Of a DNA stretch of 64,000 nt, positions 38,155-46,917 are shown in pieces. Location of the stretch: assembly GCF_009208075.1 (NCBI RefSeq), contig NZ_WFKJ01000002.1:1-64000 (forward strand), given 5' to 3'. Below the pieces are notes generated by a model. That model was not told where the DNA came from and made no database searches. It was given only the letters and a program-made list of their open reading frames with translations. A program made the translations under genes and the position numbers. Positions within the stretch are counted from its first letter, which is position 1, and each line of letters starts with the position of its first letter. This stretch comes from Poseidonibacter ostreae (GTDB lineage: Bacteria > Campylobacterota > Campylobacteria > Campylobacterales > Arcobacteraceae).

Positions 38155-40071
38155 ATGAAGACATTTAACTATACATATAATAACAAAGCACTTGATACCT
38201 TAATTGATTTTAATTCATTTAAAAATGAAAAAAACATATTAATTCAGATATTTTGTGGAGATAAAAAATCAATCTTAAAAGAGATTGCTACAAATATACT
38301 AGATAACTTGCCTCAAGCTATTTGTATTGGATCATCTACTGATGGAGAAATTAATAATAGTAAAGTAACAACATGTAAAACTGTTATATCTATTTCTACT
38401 TTTGAAAATACAAAATTAAAAACTGCATTTGTTAGAAGGAAAGACTCTTTTAGTAATGGTGTTGATTTAGCAAAAGAGTTGTGTACAGAAGATACAAAAT
38501 TACTTATTACATTTAGTGATGGAAACAAAACAAATGGAGAATCTTTTTTAAAAGGTATTCAATCAGTTAATCATAATGTTATGGTATCTGGTGGAATGGC
38601 AGGAGATAATGCAAACTTTAGACAAACATTTATTTCATCACAAAATCAAATAGTTACAAATGGTGCAGTAGGAGTTGCATTAGATTCAAAAGTATTAAAA
38701 GTATGTAATGCTTTTAATTTTAATTGGTCGCCTATTGGAATAGAGCATACTATTGATAAAGTTGTTGATAATAGAGTTTATCAAATATCTGGAATGAAAC
38801 CTTTGGATTTTTATGAAAAATATTTAGGAGAGTATGTTGCAAAGGCATTGCCTGCAACTGGTATTGAGTTTCCTTTAATTGCACAAAGAAATGGTCTTCC
38901 TGTTGCAAGAGCAGTAATTGCTAAACATAAAGATGGCAGCTTAAGTTTTGCTGGAAATTTATATCAAGGAGATATTGTAAAACTTGGCTTTGGTAATGTT
39001 GAACTTATTATGAATAATCCACTAGAGTCCTTATTTGATACTTGCAATATAAAAGATACTCAATCCTTTTTCATATATTCATGTATGGCAAGACGACGAT
39101 ATATGCCAAGTATGGTTGATATTGAAATCAAACCCTTTTCATCAATAGCTCCAACTTCTGGGTTTTTCACCTATGGTGAGTTTTATCATGACAATGGAAA
39201 TAATGAATTATTAAATCAAACTTTTACAATTGTAGCTTTAAGTGAAATAGAAGATAGTAAAAATGATAAAAAAACATCTTGCGAAATACAAAGTGAAACA
39301 CAGCCTATAAGTGAACATGCAAGAAGTTTACAAGCACTTACACATTTGATTCAACAATCCTCACATGATTATAATAAACAATCAAAAGAGTTAGAAGAAG
39401 GAAAGATTTATGCACAAAATCTAGTAGATTCTCAAAAACAATTTTTAAAACATGCAGTTCATGAAACAAATACTCCTTTATCAATTATTATGGGAAATAT
39501 TGAAATGTATGAAATAGAGCATGGGAAGAATAAGCATTTATCAAATATTGAAGTTGCTATGAAAAATATCTCTAGTATATATGATGACTTATCTTATTTA
39601 ATAAAGAAAAACCAAGTAAATGAAGCAACTCATGAAATAAACTTAGTTGATTTTGTAAGATCTAGAATTGACTTTTTTACACAATCAGCTATAAAATTTA
39701 AATCAGAATTTAACTTTTCAAGTCAAAGAAAAGAGATGCTAATAAATTTTAATGAAATTAAACTTCAAAGAATTGTAGATAATAATCTTACAAACGCAAT
39801 AAAATATTCCTTACCAAATGAAAATATTCAAGTTAGAATGAATGTAATGAATAATGACTGTCATTTAATAATAGAGAGTCGCTCTAAACAAATTTTAGAC
39901 CAACAAAAAATATTTGAAGAGTATTATCGAGAACAAATAAGCGACCAAGAAGGATTTGGACTTGGATTAAACTTAGTAAAACGTATTTGTAGTGAAGAAA
40001 ATGTTGGAATACAATTAGCATCTGGTGAAAATTGGTCATCATTTACATATATATTTAAGGAAATAAAATGA
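38155..40071 (+). CDS. cytosolic FIST-domain sensor histidine kinase
   Basis: About 638 residues with no membrane helix. Residues about 25-370 match FIST_N plus FIST_C sensor domains (ICIGSSTDGEI, VSGGMAGDNA, CMARRRYM, APTSGFFTYGEF). A kinase core follows with H-box HAVHETNTPLSII near residue 435, N-box IVDNNLTNAIKYS and G-box GFGLGLNLVKRIC. FIST domains are thought to bind small intracellular ligands. The open frame extends to 38044, but that would add a hydrophobic stretch and run into the regulatory repeats, so the ATG at 38155 is preferred. It overlaps the regulator gene by ATGA and is the likely control point of the alcohol-oxidation regulon. Confidence 0.88.
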   Translation: MKTFNYTYNNKALDTLIDFNSFKNEKNILIQIFCGDKKSILKEIATNILDNLPQAICIGSSTDGEINNSKVTTCKTVISISTFENTKLKTAFVRRKDSFSNGVDLAKELCTEDTKLLITFSDGNKTNGESFLKGIQSVNHNVMVSGGMAGDNANFRQTFISSQNQIVTNGAVGVALDSKVLKVCNAFNFNWSPIGIEHTIDKVVDNRVYQISGMKPLDFYEKYLGEYVAKALPATGIEFPLIAQRNGLPVARAVIAKHKDGSLSFAGNLYQGDIVKLGFGNVELIMNNPLESLFDTCNIKDTQSFFIYSCMARRRYMPSMVDIEIKPFSSIAPTSGFFTYGEFYHDNGNNELLNQTFTIVALSEIEDSKNDKKTSCEIQSETQPISEHARSLQALTHLIQQSSHDYNKQSKELEEGKIYAQNLVDSQKQFLKHAVHETNTPLSIIMGNIEMYEIEHGKNKHLSNIEVAMKNISSIYDDLSYLIKKNQVNEATHEINLVDFVRSRIDFFTQSAIKFKSEFNFSSQRKEMLINFNEIKLQRIVDNNLTNAIKYSLPNENIQVRMNVMNNDCHLIIESRSKQILDQQKIFEEYYREQISDQEGFGLGLNLVKRICSEENVGIQLASGENWSSFTYIFKEIK

Positions 40072-40727
40072 AAATATTACTATTAGAAGATGATGTAATG
40101 TTAAATGAGATGATAAGTGAATACTTATCATCAACAGGACATGTAGTAAAAAGTACAACTACAGGACAAGAGTGTTTAGAAACTCTAGATAAAGAAAAGT
40201 TTGACTTACTTATTTTAGATATTAATCTACCTGATGTTAATGGCTTTACAATACTTGAAACACTTCATGAACAAAAAAGAATGGTTCCAACTATTTATAT
40301 TTCTGCATTAATTGAAATAGAAGATATTTCAAGAGCCTTTGATATTGGATGCCATGACTATTTAAAAAAACCTTTTCATTTAAAAGAACTTACAATTAGA
40401 ATAAATAAAATATTAAAAACAACAATTGTTCCTCAAAAACATAAAAGATTATCAAAAAACTACTCTTATGATAGTGAAACAATGACACTTTTATTTAATA
40501 ATGAACCTCAAATATTACCAAAGAGGCAAATTCAAATTATTGAATTACTTGCACATAATAGAAGTTTAGTTGTTCAATATGATATGTTTAGAAACTATGT
40601 TTGGAATGATGACTTTATAGATAATGCAACAATAAGAGCTGAAGTAAATAGAGTAAAAAAAGTTTTAAAAGAAGATTTTATTAAAAATATCAGAGGAAGT
40701 GGATATATGGTAGAAAGACCTAATTGA
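40068..40727 (+). CDS. OmpR/PhoB-family response regulator, partner of the FIST kinase
   Basis: A 219-residue regulator. The receiver domain has the acidic pair E7-D8-D9, phospho-acceptor D51 (LLILDINLPD), a Thr/Ser switch region and KKPF. A winged-helix DNA-binding domain follows (about residues 130-217: LPKRQIQIIELLAHN, ATIRAEVNRVKKVL, IRGSGYMVE). Proteins of this class bind direct repeats with 11-bp spacing just upstream of -10 elements, which is the pattern seen at six island promoters. Its ATG overlaps the kinase stop. Confidence 0.93.
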   Translation: MKILLLEDDVMLNEMISEYLSSTGHVVKSTTTGQECLETLDKEKFDLLILDINLPDVNGFTILETLHEQKRMVPTIYISALIEIEDISRAFDIGCHDYLKKPFHLKELTIRINKILKTTIVPQKHKRLSKNYSYDSETMTLLFNNEPQILPKRQIQIIELLAHNRSLVVQYDMFRNYVWNDDFIDNATIRAEVNRVKKVLKEDFIKNIRGSGYMVERPN

Positions 40728-40847
40728 AATTTATTTTAATAAGTTTTTATTATTTAAATAATAAATCCTAAAATACCATAAATACTTTATTTAGGTATCT
40801 AAAAGTCAATTTTAATAAGTTTACCTTATAATTAAATTAATTTTCAT

Positions 40848-40863
40848 TTAATAATCATTATCC
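40848..40863 (+). promoter_or_regulatory. Fur/PerR-like box upstream of cytochrome c peroxidase
   Basis: TTAATAATCATTATCC matches 12 of 14 defined positions of a PerR-type TTATAATnATTATAA box by eye, and also half of a Fur box. It lies about 33 bp before the gene start. In AT-rich DNA such matches can be accidental. Confidence 0.35.
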
Positions 40864-40895
40864 TAAAATTAGGTATTAACTTAAAGGAGATAGTA

Positions 40896-41918
40896 ATGAA
40901 ATTAGTTAAATCACTAAGTATATGTCTATTGGGAGCGAGTTCTTTATTTGCATCATCATTAATTGAAAAAGCTGTGGATAATGGTTTAAAAGCAATTCCT
41001 GCAAATAAAGCAGAATTAATGAAATTAATTGATGATAAAAATGATCCAATTACAAAAGAGAAAGTTGAACTTGGAAAAAAGCTATACTTTGACCCAAGAC
41101 TTTCAAAAAGTGGAATAATCTCATGTAATACTTGTCATAATATTGGACTTGGTGGAGCAGATGGAATTCCAGCTGCTATTGGTCATGGATGGACAGCAAA
41201 TCCTCATCATTTAAATTCACCAACAGTTTATAACTCTGTATTTTTTAAAGCACAATTTTGGGATGGAAGAAGTCCTCACTTAGCAGATCAAGCACAAGGT
41301 CCAATTCAAGCTGGTCCAGAAATGGCTGCACCACCAAAACTAGTTGAGCAGAGAATAAACTCAATCCCTGAATATGTAAATGAATTTCAAAATGCATATG
41401 GAAAAGATGTAAAAGTAGATTTTAAAAAGATTACTGAAACTATTGCAACTTTTGAAAAGATTCTAGTTACTCCAGCACCTTTTGATGACTATTTAAATGG
41501 TAATGAAGATGCATTATCAAAAGAAGAAAAAGCAGGACTTAATACTTTTATAGATAAAGGCTGTGCATCGTGTCATACTGGAATTGCTCTTGGTGGAACT
41601 ATGCAGCCTTTTGAATTAGCTACAAAATATAAATTTGCATCTGTGGGAGATTTTAAAGGTAATGAGCAAGGTATGGTAAAAACTCCAACTTTAAGAAATA
41701 TTACTGAAACTGCTCCATATTTCCATAATGGACAAATCTGGTCTTTAAGTGAAGCTGTAAAAGAGATGGGTTCTGTTCAGTTAGGAATAAATATATCCAA
41801 TAAAGAAGCTGCATCAATTGTGACTTTCTTAAAAGCACTCAAAGGTATAAAACCAGATATTGCATATCCTCAACTTCCAGAATCTACAATTAACACTGCA
41901 AAACCTGAGTTTAACTAA
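40896..41918 (+). CDS. periplasmic di-haem cytochrome c peroxidase
   Basis: A 340-residue protein with a signal peptide (ICLLGASSLFA). Two haem c sites are present, CNTCH near residue 76 and CASCH near residue 223, with the family segments YFDPRLSKSG, FWDGRSPHL and TPTLRNITETAPYFHNG. It reduces hydrogen peroxide with electrons from c-type cytochromes. It sits inside the alcohol-oxidation island but lacks the shared promoter motif. It has an AAAGGAG ribosome-binding site and a strong terminator. Confidence 0.93.
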   Translation: MKLVKSLSICLLGASSLFASSLIEKAVDNGLKAIPANKAELMKLIDDKNDPITKEKVELGKKLYFDPRLSKSGIISCNTCHNIGLGGADGIPAAIGHGWTANPHHLNSPTVYNSVFFKAQFWDGRSPHLADQAQGPIQAGPEMAAPPKLVEQRINSIPEYVNEFQNAYGKDVKVDFKKITETIATFEKILVTPAPFDDYLNGNEDALSKEEKAGLNTFIDKGCASCHTGIALGGTMQPFELATKYKFASVGDFKGNEQGMVKTPTLRNITETAPYFHNGQIWSLSEAVKEMGSVQLGINISNKEAASIVTFLKALKGIKPDIAYPQLPESTINTAKPEFN

Positions 41919-41920
41919 AA

Positions 41921-41947
41921 AAAGAGGCTAAAACCTTAGCCTCTTTT
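41921..41947. terminator. bidirectional terminator after cytochrome c peroxidase
   Basis: A perfect 11-bp stem AAAGAGGCTAA / TTAGCCTCTTT with a 4-nt loop, A-rich upstream and T6 downstream, between convergent genes. Confidence 0.88.
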
Positions 41948-41962
41948 TTAAATATTTTATTT

Positions 41963-42838
41963 TTAAAAGCTTATTGAAACATAAAAACTAATATCAAACT
42001 CATCATCTTCACTTAAATAATTATTCTTTTTGTATTCAGTATATGATGGTTTTGTAGTTGTTTCATACTCACTATTTGGAAGCCATTCATGATAAACCCA
42101 ATGAATAAACTTTAATACATCTCCTTTTTTCCCTTTTAAATCAAATCTTGCATAAACACCTTTTGCAATATAAAAATCTGGTAATCTATCACTTTTAATA
42201 TCTTCGTCTTCATCTGGGACTATACATGCAATATATTGACATTCACTTAAAGGTGTAATAGTTGGATTATCATGAAAAAGTGCAATTTGCTTATATGATT
42301 TTATATCATTACTTAAAACCCATGTATATAACTTTTGCCATGTATTTGTAATATTTACGTTATAGCCTTTATTTCTGATGTAAAAACTCTTTAATGATGA
42401 CATTTTAACAATTGTTGGTCTTAAATTAGAAAAATCTGCTGTAGAATTTCTGGCTATTAATGATTGTTTTAAAATTTCTTGTGAGTACTCTTTATATCCA
42501 CCAGTTCTCCACTGTTTTGGCGTTTGATTAAATCTTTCTTTAAAGATTTTTATAAAAGAAGATTGAGATGAGTATCCACAAATATTTGCTATATTTGAAA
42601 TTGTTGATAATTTATTTGTTAAAAGTAAGTTTGAGGCTTTTTGTAACCTTATTGATTTTATACTCTCATAAATATTTCTGCCAAATGCTTCTTTAAAAAT
42701 ACGGTGCATATGGAATTTACTTACATTTAAATCTATACTTAACTCTTCTATATCAATATCTGTATCAATATGAGTATAAATATAATACATAATATTATTT
42801 GCTATTTTTGTTCTTTTTTTTAGAGTTTCTTTTTTCAT
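41963..42838 (-). CDS. AraC-family regulator with GyrI-like effector domain
   Basis: A 291-residue regulator. The N-terminus has two helix-turn-helix units (ELSIDLNVSKFHMHRIFKEA; IANICGYSSQSSFIKIFKE) followed by the family sequence FNQTPKQWR near residue 105. The rest resembles the GyrI/SOUL-like ligand domain seen in Rob-type regulators (SFYIRNKGYN at its start). It could respond to small hydrophobic compounds. The targets are unknown. It is monocistronic. Confidence 0.85.
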   Translation of the reverse strand: MKKETLKKRTKIANNIMYYIYTHIDTDIDIEELSIDLNVSKFHMHRIFKEAFGRNIYESIKSIRLQKASNLLLTNKLSTISNIANICGYSSQSSFIKIFKERFNQTPKQWRTGGYKEYSQEILKQSLIARNSTADFSNLRPTIVKMSSLKSFYIRNKGYNVNITNTWQKLYTWVLSNDIKSYKQIALFHDNPTITPLSECQYIACIVPDEDEDIKSDRLPDFYIAKGVYARFDLKGKKGDVLKFIHWVYHEWLPNSEYETTTKPSYTEYKKNNYLSEDDEFDISFYVSISF

Positions 42839-42969
42839 AATTAATTATAGCACAAAAGAAGTATAAAAATAGCACTAATAAACAATTTATAAAGCACAAA
42901 GAAAGAAGAACTATTTTCTTAAAAATCCTACAATAAGGAACTTTAAATATTTTAAGGGAGTTTATATAT

Positions 42970-43656
42970 ATGGATCAAGATAAACAATTTAAATTAGCGT
43001 TAAATCAATGTAAAACAATTAACTTAAAAAAAATGAAAATAGATACTTTTTTACTTGTTATACATTTTTTACTAAAAGATTATAAAAAAATAGATCCAAA
43101 TAAAACTACAAATCCTACAACAATATGTGCAAGTAAAGAAGAGATACTATTTATTAATAATAGTGTAGCAAATTTAAAAAGCTATCTTGAAAATAATATT
43201 ATTATTAGTGATACCCTATTTAGTATATTTAAAGAACAAAACAAATCCCTAATTTTTGATAAACTTTCACGAAATCTTGAACCAATGAAAATCTACTATA
43301 AATATCTTATTAATACTTTTTCAAGTAGATTAAAAAATGGTTCAGATTGGATTCCAGAACTTCTAGCTTTTAGTTTAATTTACAATTATAAAAAAGAGCA
43401 TAATAAATCTTTCCTTTCTTATCCAGAGCTCGAAAAACTTCCTATTGAAAAAATTGTAAATATATATAATAAAAACAATTTAGAACTAAAAAAAAGAATT
43501 TCACAAAAAAATGGTACTTCTGTTTGGAAAATAAAAACAAATATTGATGAGATGTATAATGTTTCAGAACTAATGGTTATGAAATATCTAAACTACACTT
43601 ATAAAATAAATCCATCTAGAAAATCAAAAATTAGAGATAAGAGAAAGAAACATTAA
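42970..43656 (+). CDS. hypothetical protein, not recognised
   Basis: A 228-residue, Lys- and Asn-rich, mostly helical protein. No signal peptide, membrane segment or motif that I can name is visible, and the basic tail (RKSKIRDKRKKH) is unusual. It follows an AAGGGAG ribosome-binding site at a good distance, so it is probably expressed. It lies between the AraC gene and pqqE, which proves nothing about its role. Confidence 0.6.
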   Translation: MDQDKQFKLALNQCKTINLKKMKIDTFLLVIHFLLKDYKKIDPNKTTNPTTICASKEEILFINNSVANLKSYLENNIIISDTLFSIFKEQNKSLIFDKLSRNLEPMKIYYKYLINTFSSRLKNGSDWIPELLAFSLIYNYKKEHNKSFLSYPELEKLPIEKIVNIYNKNNLELKKRISQKNGTSVWKIKTNIDEMYNVSELMVMKYLNYTYKINPSRKSKIRDKRKKH

Positions 43657-43678
43657 AATAGTTGTTTCTTTCTTTTTT
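43642..43678 (+). terminator. terminator after the unknown gene
   Basis: An 11-bp stem AGAAAGAAACA / TGTTTCTTTCT with a 10-nt loop and T6 on the plus strand. The 5' arm overlaps the last codons of the gene, and it faces the end of pqqE. Confidence 0.7.
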
Positions 43679-43692
43679 GTTAGTTTATTTAT

Positions 43693-44796
43693 TTAAGTAG
43701 TTAATTCTAAAGAGTTCTTTCTATTTCTATACCATATTTTAGCATCAGTAGTTGCTAAACTCTCTTGAACTTTATCTGTTACTACATGATGAAAATCTGA
43801 TTTTGAACAAACAGGATCTGCTTCATTCATATCTCCTGTTAATGCAAAAGCTTGACATCTACATCCTCCAAAATCTTTCTCTTTTTCATCACATGAGGCA
43901 CATGTTGGATTCATCCAAGAATCACCTCTAAAATAATTAAAAGCATGAGATTCATTCCAAATTTGTTCAATTGAGAAATCTTTTACATTTGGAAACTCTA
44001 ATGGTAATGTATTAGCTGTATTACAAGGAAGTGCTATACCGTCTGGATTAATAGTTAAAAAAGTAGTTCCCCATCCATTCATACAAGCTTTTGGACGGTC
44101 TGCAAAATAATCAGGAACTACAAAAAATACTTTCATAGCTTTTTCTTTACTTCTGTAAAAATCTGTTACTTTTTTTGCTTCATCTAACTGCTCTTGTGTT
44201 GGAAGTAGAGCATTGATATTTTTTAATGCCCATCCATAATATTGAATATTCGCAATTTCTAAATAATTACCACCAAGTTCATCTGCAAACTCAATAATTT
44301 CACCTACTTGGTGAATGTTTTGTCTTGTAATACAAGTATTAATAATAAGTTGAAGACCAGCTTCTTTTACTTCTTTTGCAAAGGCTATTTTTTCATCATA
44401 AGAGTTCTTATTATTTGTAATTAAAGTCATTGTATTTCTATCATGAGATTGAATTCCAAGTTGCACAGTTTTAAGTCCTGCATCTTTAAGTTTTTGTACT
44501 ATTCCTTTTGGAGCTCCAACGCCAGAAGTAATCAAGTTTGTATAAAACTTTTTGTTATTTGCATACTCTACAATTTCAACTAAGTCTTTGTTTAAAAGTG
44601 GTTCACCACCAGAAATCCCAAGTTGTACTGCACCCATATCTCTTGCTTCATCCATTACTCTAAACCAATCAGTTTTACTCATAGCATCTTTTGTATTCGT
44701 AAAATCAAGTTGATTATAACAATATGAACATTCTAAAGGACATTTATGAGTAAGTTCTAAAAGTATCCATAGTGGTGGTTTTATTTCATTAGTCAT
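43693..44796 (-). CDS. pqqE: PqqA peptide cyclase (radical SAM)
   Basis: A 367-residue radical SAM/SPASM enzyme that cross-links Glu and Tyr of PqqA in the first PQQ-forming step. The radical SAM cluster motif is CPLECSYCYNQ near residue 14. SGGEPLL follows, and the C-terminal SPASM Cys set is CMNGWG, LPCNTA, CASCDEKEKDFGGCRC. It overlaps pqqD by 8 bp and closes the pqqABCDE operon. Confidence 0.96.
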   Translation of the reverse strand: MTNEIKPPLWILLELTHKCPLECSYCYNQLDFTNTKDAMSKTDWFRVMDEARDMGAVQLGISGGEPLLNKDLVEIVEYANNKKFYTNLITSGVGAPKGIVQKLKDAGLKTVQLGIQSHDRNTMTLITNNKNSYDEKIAFAKEVKEAGLQLIINTCITRQNIHQVGEIIEFADELGGNYLEIANIQYYGWALKNINALLPTQEQLDEAKKVTDFYRSKEKAMKVFFVVPDYFADRPKACMNGWGTTFLTINPDGIALPCNTANTLPLEFPNVKDFSIEQIWNESHAFNYFRGDSWMNPTCASCDEKEKDFGGCRCQAFALTGDMNEADPVCSKSDFHHVVTDKVQESLATTDAKIWYRNRKNSLELTT

Positions 44797-45058
44797 TGTA
44801 AATCACCCATTTTCTATTCATTGCATCTTCTAAGAATTCTTTAACATCTGTTAATAAACCTACAAGGTTAAACTTCTCTTCTAAAGCATTTGTAATATCT
44901 ATAATAGTATTTTTTCCATCACAAAGATTCATAATTTCACCAGCACTTTGGCTTAATTGAACCATTCCTTCTGGATATAAAAGGACAAAACAGTTTTGTT
45001 TTTCTTCCCATTGTAATTGAAAGTGCGTATTAATCGCAAGTGATTTTTCTAGTTGCAT
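44789..45058 (-). CDS. pqqD: PQQ biosynthesis peptide chaperone PqqD
   Basis: An 89-residue winged-helix-like PqqA-binding protein that presents the peptide to PqqE. The pattern [19 protein letters not shown], then [14 protein letters not shown], then a C-terminal helix matches PqqD. It overlaps pqqC by 29 bp and pqqE by 8 bp, a sign of coupled translation. Confidence 0.92.
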   Translation of the reverse strand: MQLEKSLAINTHFQLQWEEKQNCFVLLYPEGMVQLSQSAGEIMNLCDGKNTIIDITNALEEKFNLVGLLTDVKEFLEDAMNRKWVIYND

Positions 45059-45770
45059 TACAATCCTTAATGTTAAAATATGGTGGTCTTTTTAATTCAT
45101 AAGCTAAGTATAAAGCATCACACATTGTCCATAGAATATCTAATTTAAACTGTAATATTTCACAAGCTCGATTTTGTAACTCTACTGTATCAAACTCAAC
45201 TAATGTCATTGAAAGTCCGTGCTGAACATCACGTCTAGCTTCACTTAATCTTTTTTGAAAATATCTTAAACCATTTTGCTCTATCCAAGGATAATTTTTA
45301 GGCCAAGTGTCTAATCTTTGTTGATGAATTTGAGGTGCAAACATTTCTGTTAATGATGACATTGCAGCTTCTTTCCAAGGACTTCTTCTCGCAAAATTTA
45401 TATATGCATCAACTGCAAATCTAACTGCTGGTAATACAAACTTATGAGAAAGTAAATCTTCTTTTTTTAAGCCAACTGCCACTCCTAAATCTAACCAAGC
45501 TTCAATTCCACCACCAACACTATCATGATCTAAAATTCTATCAACCCATTTTCTTCTATCCTCAATAGGTGGATTATTAGACATAATTGCTGCATCTTTA
45601 ATAGGAATTGCACATTGATAATAAAATCTATTTGCTACCCAACCTTGTATCTCTTCTTTAGTACAAGACCCCTCATACATTCTTACATGAAAAGGATGGT
45701 GAATATGGTACATTGAACCCATATCTCTTAGTTTTTTTTCAAAATCTTCTTTACTTAACAGTTCACTCAT
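45030..45770 (-). CDS. pqqC: pyrroloquinoline-quinone synthase PqqC
   Basis: A 246-residue all-helical oxidase that performs the last ring closure and eight-electron oxidation to PQQ. Conserved segments include [32 protein letters not shown] and [17 protein letters not shown]. Its length matches E. coli-type PqqC (about 250). It is 14 bp downstream of pqqB. Confidence 0.96.
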   Translation of the reverse strand: MSELLSKEDFEKKLRDMGSMYHIHHPFHVRMYEGSCTKEEIQGWVANRFYYQCAIPIKDAAIMSNNPPIEDRRKWVDRILDHDSVGGGIEAWLDLGVAVGLKKEDLLSHKFVLPAVRFAVDAYINFARRSPWKEAAMSSLTEMFAPQIHQQRLDTWPKNYPWIEQNGLRYFQKRLSEARRDVQHGLSMTLVEFDTVELQNRACEILQFKLDILWTMCDALYLAYELKRPPYFNIKDCNATRKITCD

Positions 45771-45784
45771 TTTTATTCCTTTTC

Positions 45785-46702
45785 TTATATTTCAATACTC
45801 ATACCATCATATGAAACTTCAATTCCATGTGAGATAAGCTCTTTATATTCATCATTTGCTTCATCTAAAATAGGATTTGTATTATTAATATGGATTAATA
45901 TTTTTCTTGGTTTTTCTAATTGGTCAAATATTTTAATTAGGCCATTTTCTCCACTTAATGGAAGGTGTCCCATATCAGTTCCTAGTTTTTGTGAAAACTC
46001 ACCTTTAATCATTTCATCATTTGTCCAAAGAGTTCCTTCAACTAAAAGAACATCAGCTTTTTTCATCTCTTCAAAAACATGGTCTTCTAAAACACCAAGG
46101 CCTGGAAGATAGAATAGTCTTTTTCCTGTATTTTTATTTACTACAGTAATACCAATATTATCACCCTTTCTTGGATTATCTCTATGTTGTGAATATGGTG
46201 GTGCATTTGATATTAATGAATGTGCATAAAACTCATAAGATGGCATTACAGGTATTTCAAATTTTGTAGTACTATTTGGAATTATCTCATTCCATTTTGT
46301 TCCTCCACCATCCCAGTGTTGTAACATCTTAAATAAAGGAAAAGAAGTATTAAGCTCTTCATTTACTTCTTTTGTACAATAAACCTCATGAGGACAACCC
46401 TCTCTTAACATTAAAAGTCCAGTGGTATGATCAATTTGTCCATCATTAAAAACTATTGCTTTTATTTTAGTTTCTCTTTTTTTACTTGGATGTAAAAAAG
46501 GTGAGTTATGTATTTGTTCTAAAATATCAGGTGAAGTATTAAATAATACCCAGTTCTCACCATCTTCACTAACAGTAATTGAAGATTGAGTTCTTCTTTT
46601 AATTGTTTTTTTACCTTCTCGATAACCTCTACAGTTATCACAGTTACAATTAAATTGAGGAAGACCTCCTCCAGCACCTGAGCCTAAAACTTGAATTCTC
46701 AA
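45785..46702 (-). CDS. pqqB: PQQ biosynthesis protein PqqB
   Basis: A 305-residue metallo-beta-lactamase-fold protein proposed to hydroxylate the Glu-Tyr intermediate. It starts with [20 protein letters not shown], the family signature, and continues with [12 protein letters not shown] and GDNIGITV. The start is TTG, with AGGA 7 bp upstream. It is separated from pqqA by a terminator, so it should be expressed less than pqqA. Confidence 0.96.
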   Translation of the reverse strand: MRIQVLGSGAGGGLPQFNCNCDNCRGYREGKKTIKRRTQSSITVSEDGENWVLFNTSPDILEQIHNSPFLHPSKKRETKIKAIVFNDGQIDHTTGLLMLREGCPHEVYCTKEVNEELNTSFPLFKMLQHWDGGGTKWNEIIPNSTTKFEIPVMPSYEFYAHSLISNAPPYSQHRDNPRKGDNIGITVVNKNTGKRLFYLPGLGVLEDHVFEEMKKADVLLVEGTLWTNDEMIKGEFSQKLGTDMGHLPLSGENGLIKIFDQLEKPRKILIHINNTNPILDEANDEYKELISHGIEVSYDGMSIEI

Positions 46703-46757
46703 AATAAATCCTTTTATTTTTCATTAAAATAAGCTCTTTAAAAAAGCTCATTTAAAT

Positions 46758-46789
46758 AAAAAAAGATTAAAGCCTAAGCTTCAATCTTT
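46758..46789 (-). terminator. terminator between pqqA and pqqB
   Basis: A 12-bp stem with one mismatch (AAAGATTAAAGC / GCTTCAATCTTT), a 4-nt loop and T7 on the minus strand lie 17 bp past the pqqA stop. It would leave abundant pqqA mRNA and a minority of read-through into pqqBCDE. Confidence 0.8.
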
Positions 46790-46805
46790 TAAATCTTAAA
46801 TGAAA

Positions 46806-46880
46806 TTATACTGTACAAATGTACATTGTAACTTCAAAGCCAAATCTATTATCTACGTAAGTTGGTTTTTTCCATTCCAT
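46806..46880 (-). CDS. pqqA: PQQ precursor peptide PqqA (24 residues)
   Basis: A tiny gene of 24 codons plus stop, preceded by GGAG 7 bp before the ATG. The peptide starts MEWKKPTYVDNRFGFE and carries the diagnostic core FEVTMY, in which Glu16 and Tyr20 are the residues joined by PqqE to become PQQ. The tail ICTV follows. It lies between the PQQ dehydrogenase (37 bp upstream) and pqqB, so precursor and apo-enzyme share a transcript. Confidence 0.95.
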   Translation of the reverse strand: MEWKKPTYVDNRFGFEVTMYICTV

Positions 46881-46917
46881 AATAATCTCCTTTCATTAAG
46901 ATTTTATTTCTCTTTTC

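Noticed and set aside
40896-41918. MauG-like enzyme linked to quinone cofactor maturation
   Set aside because: No mau genes are nearby, and its length and two haem sites fit ordinary cytochrome c peroxidase.
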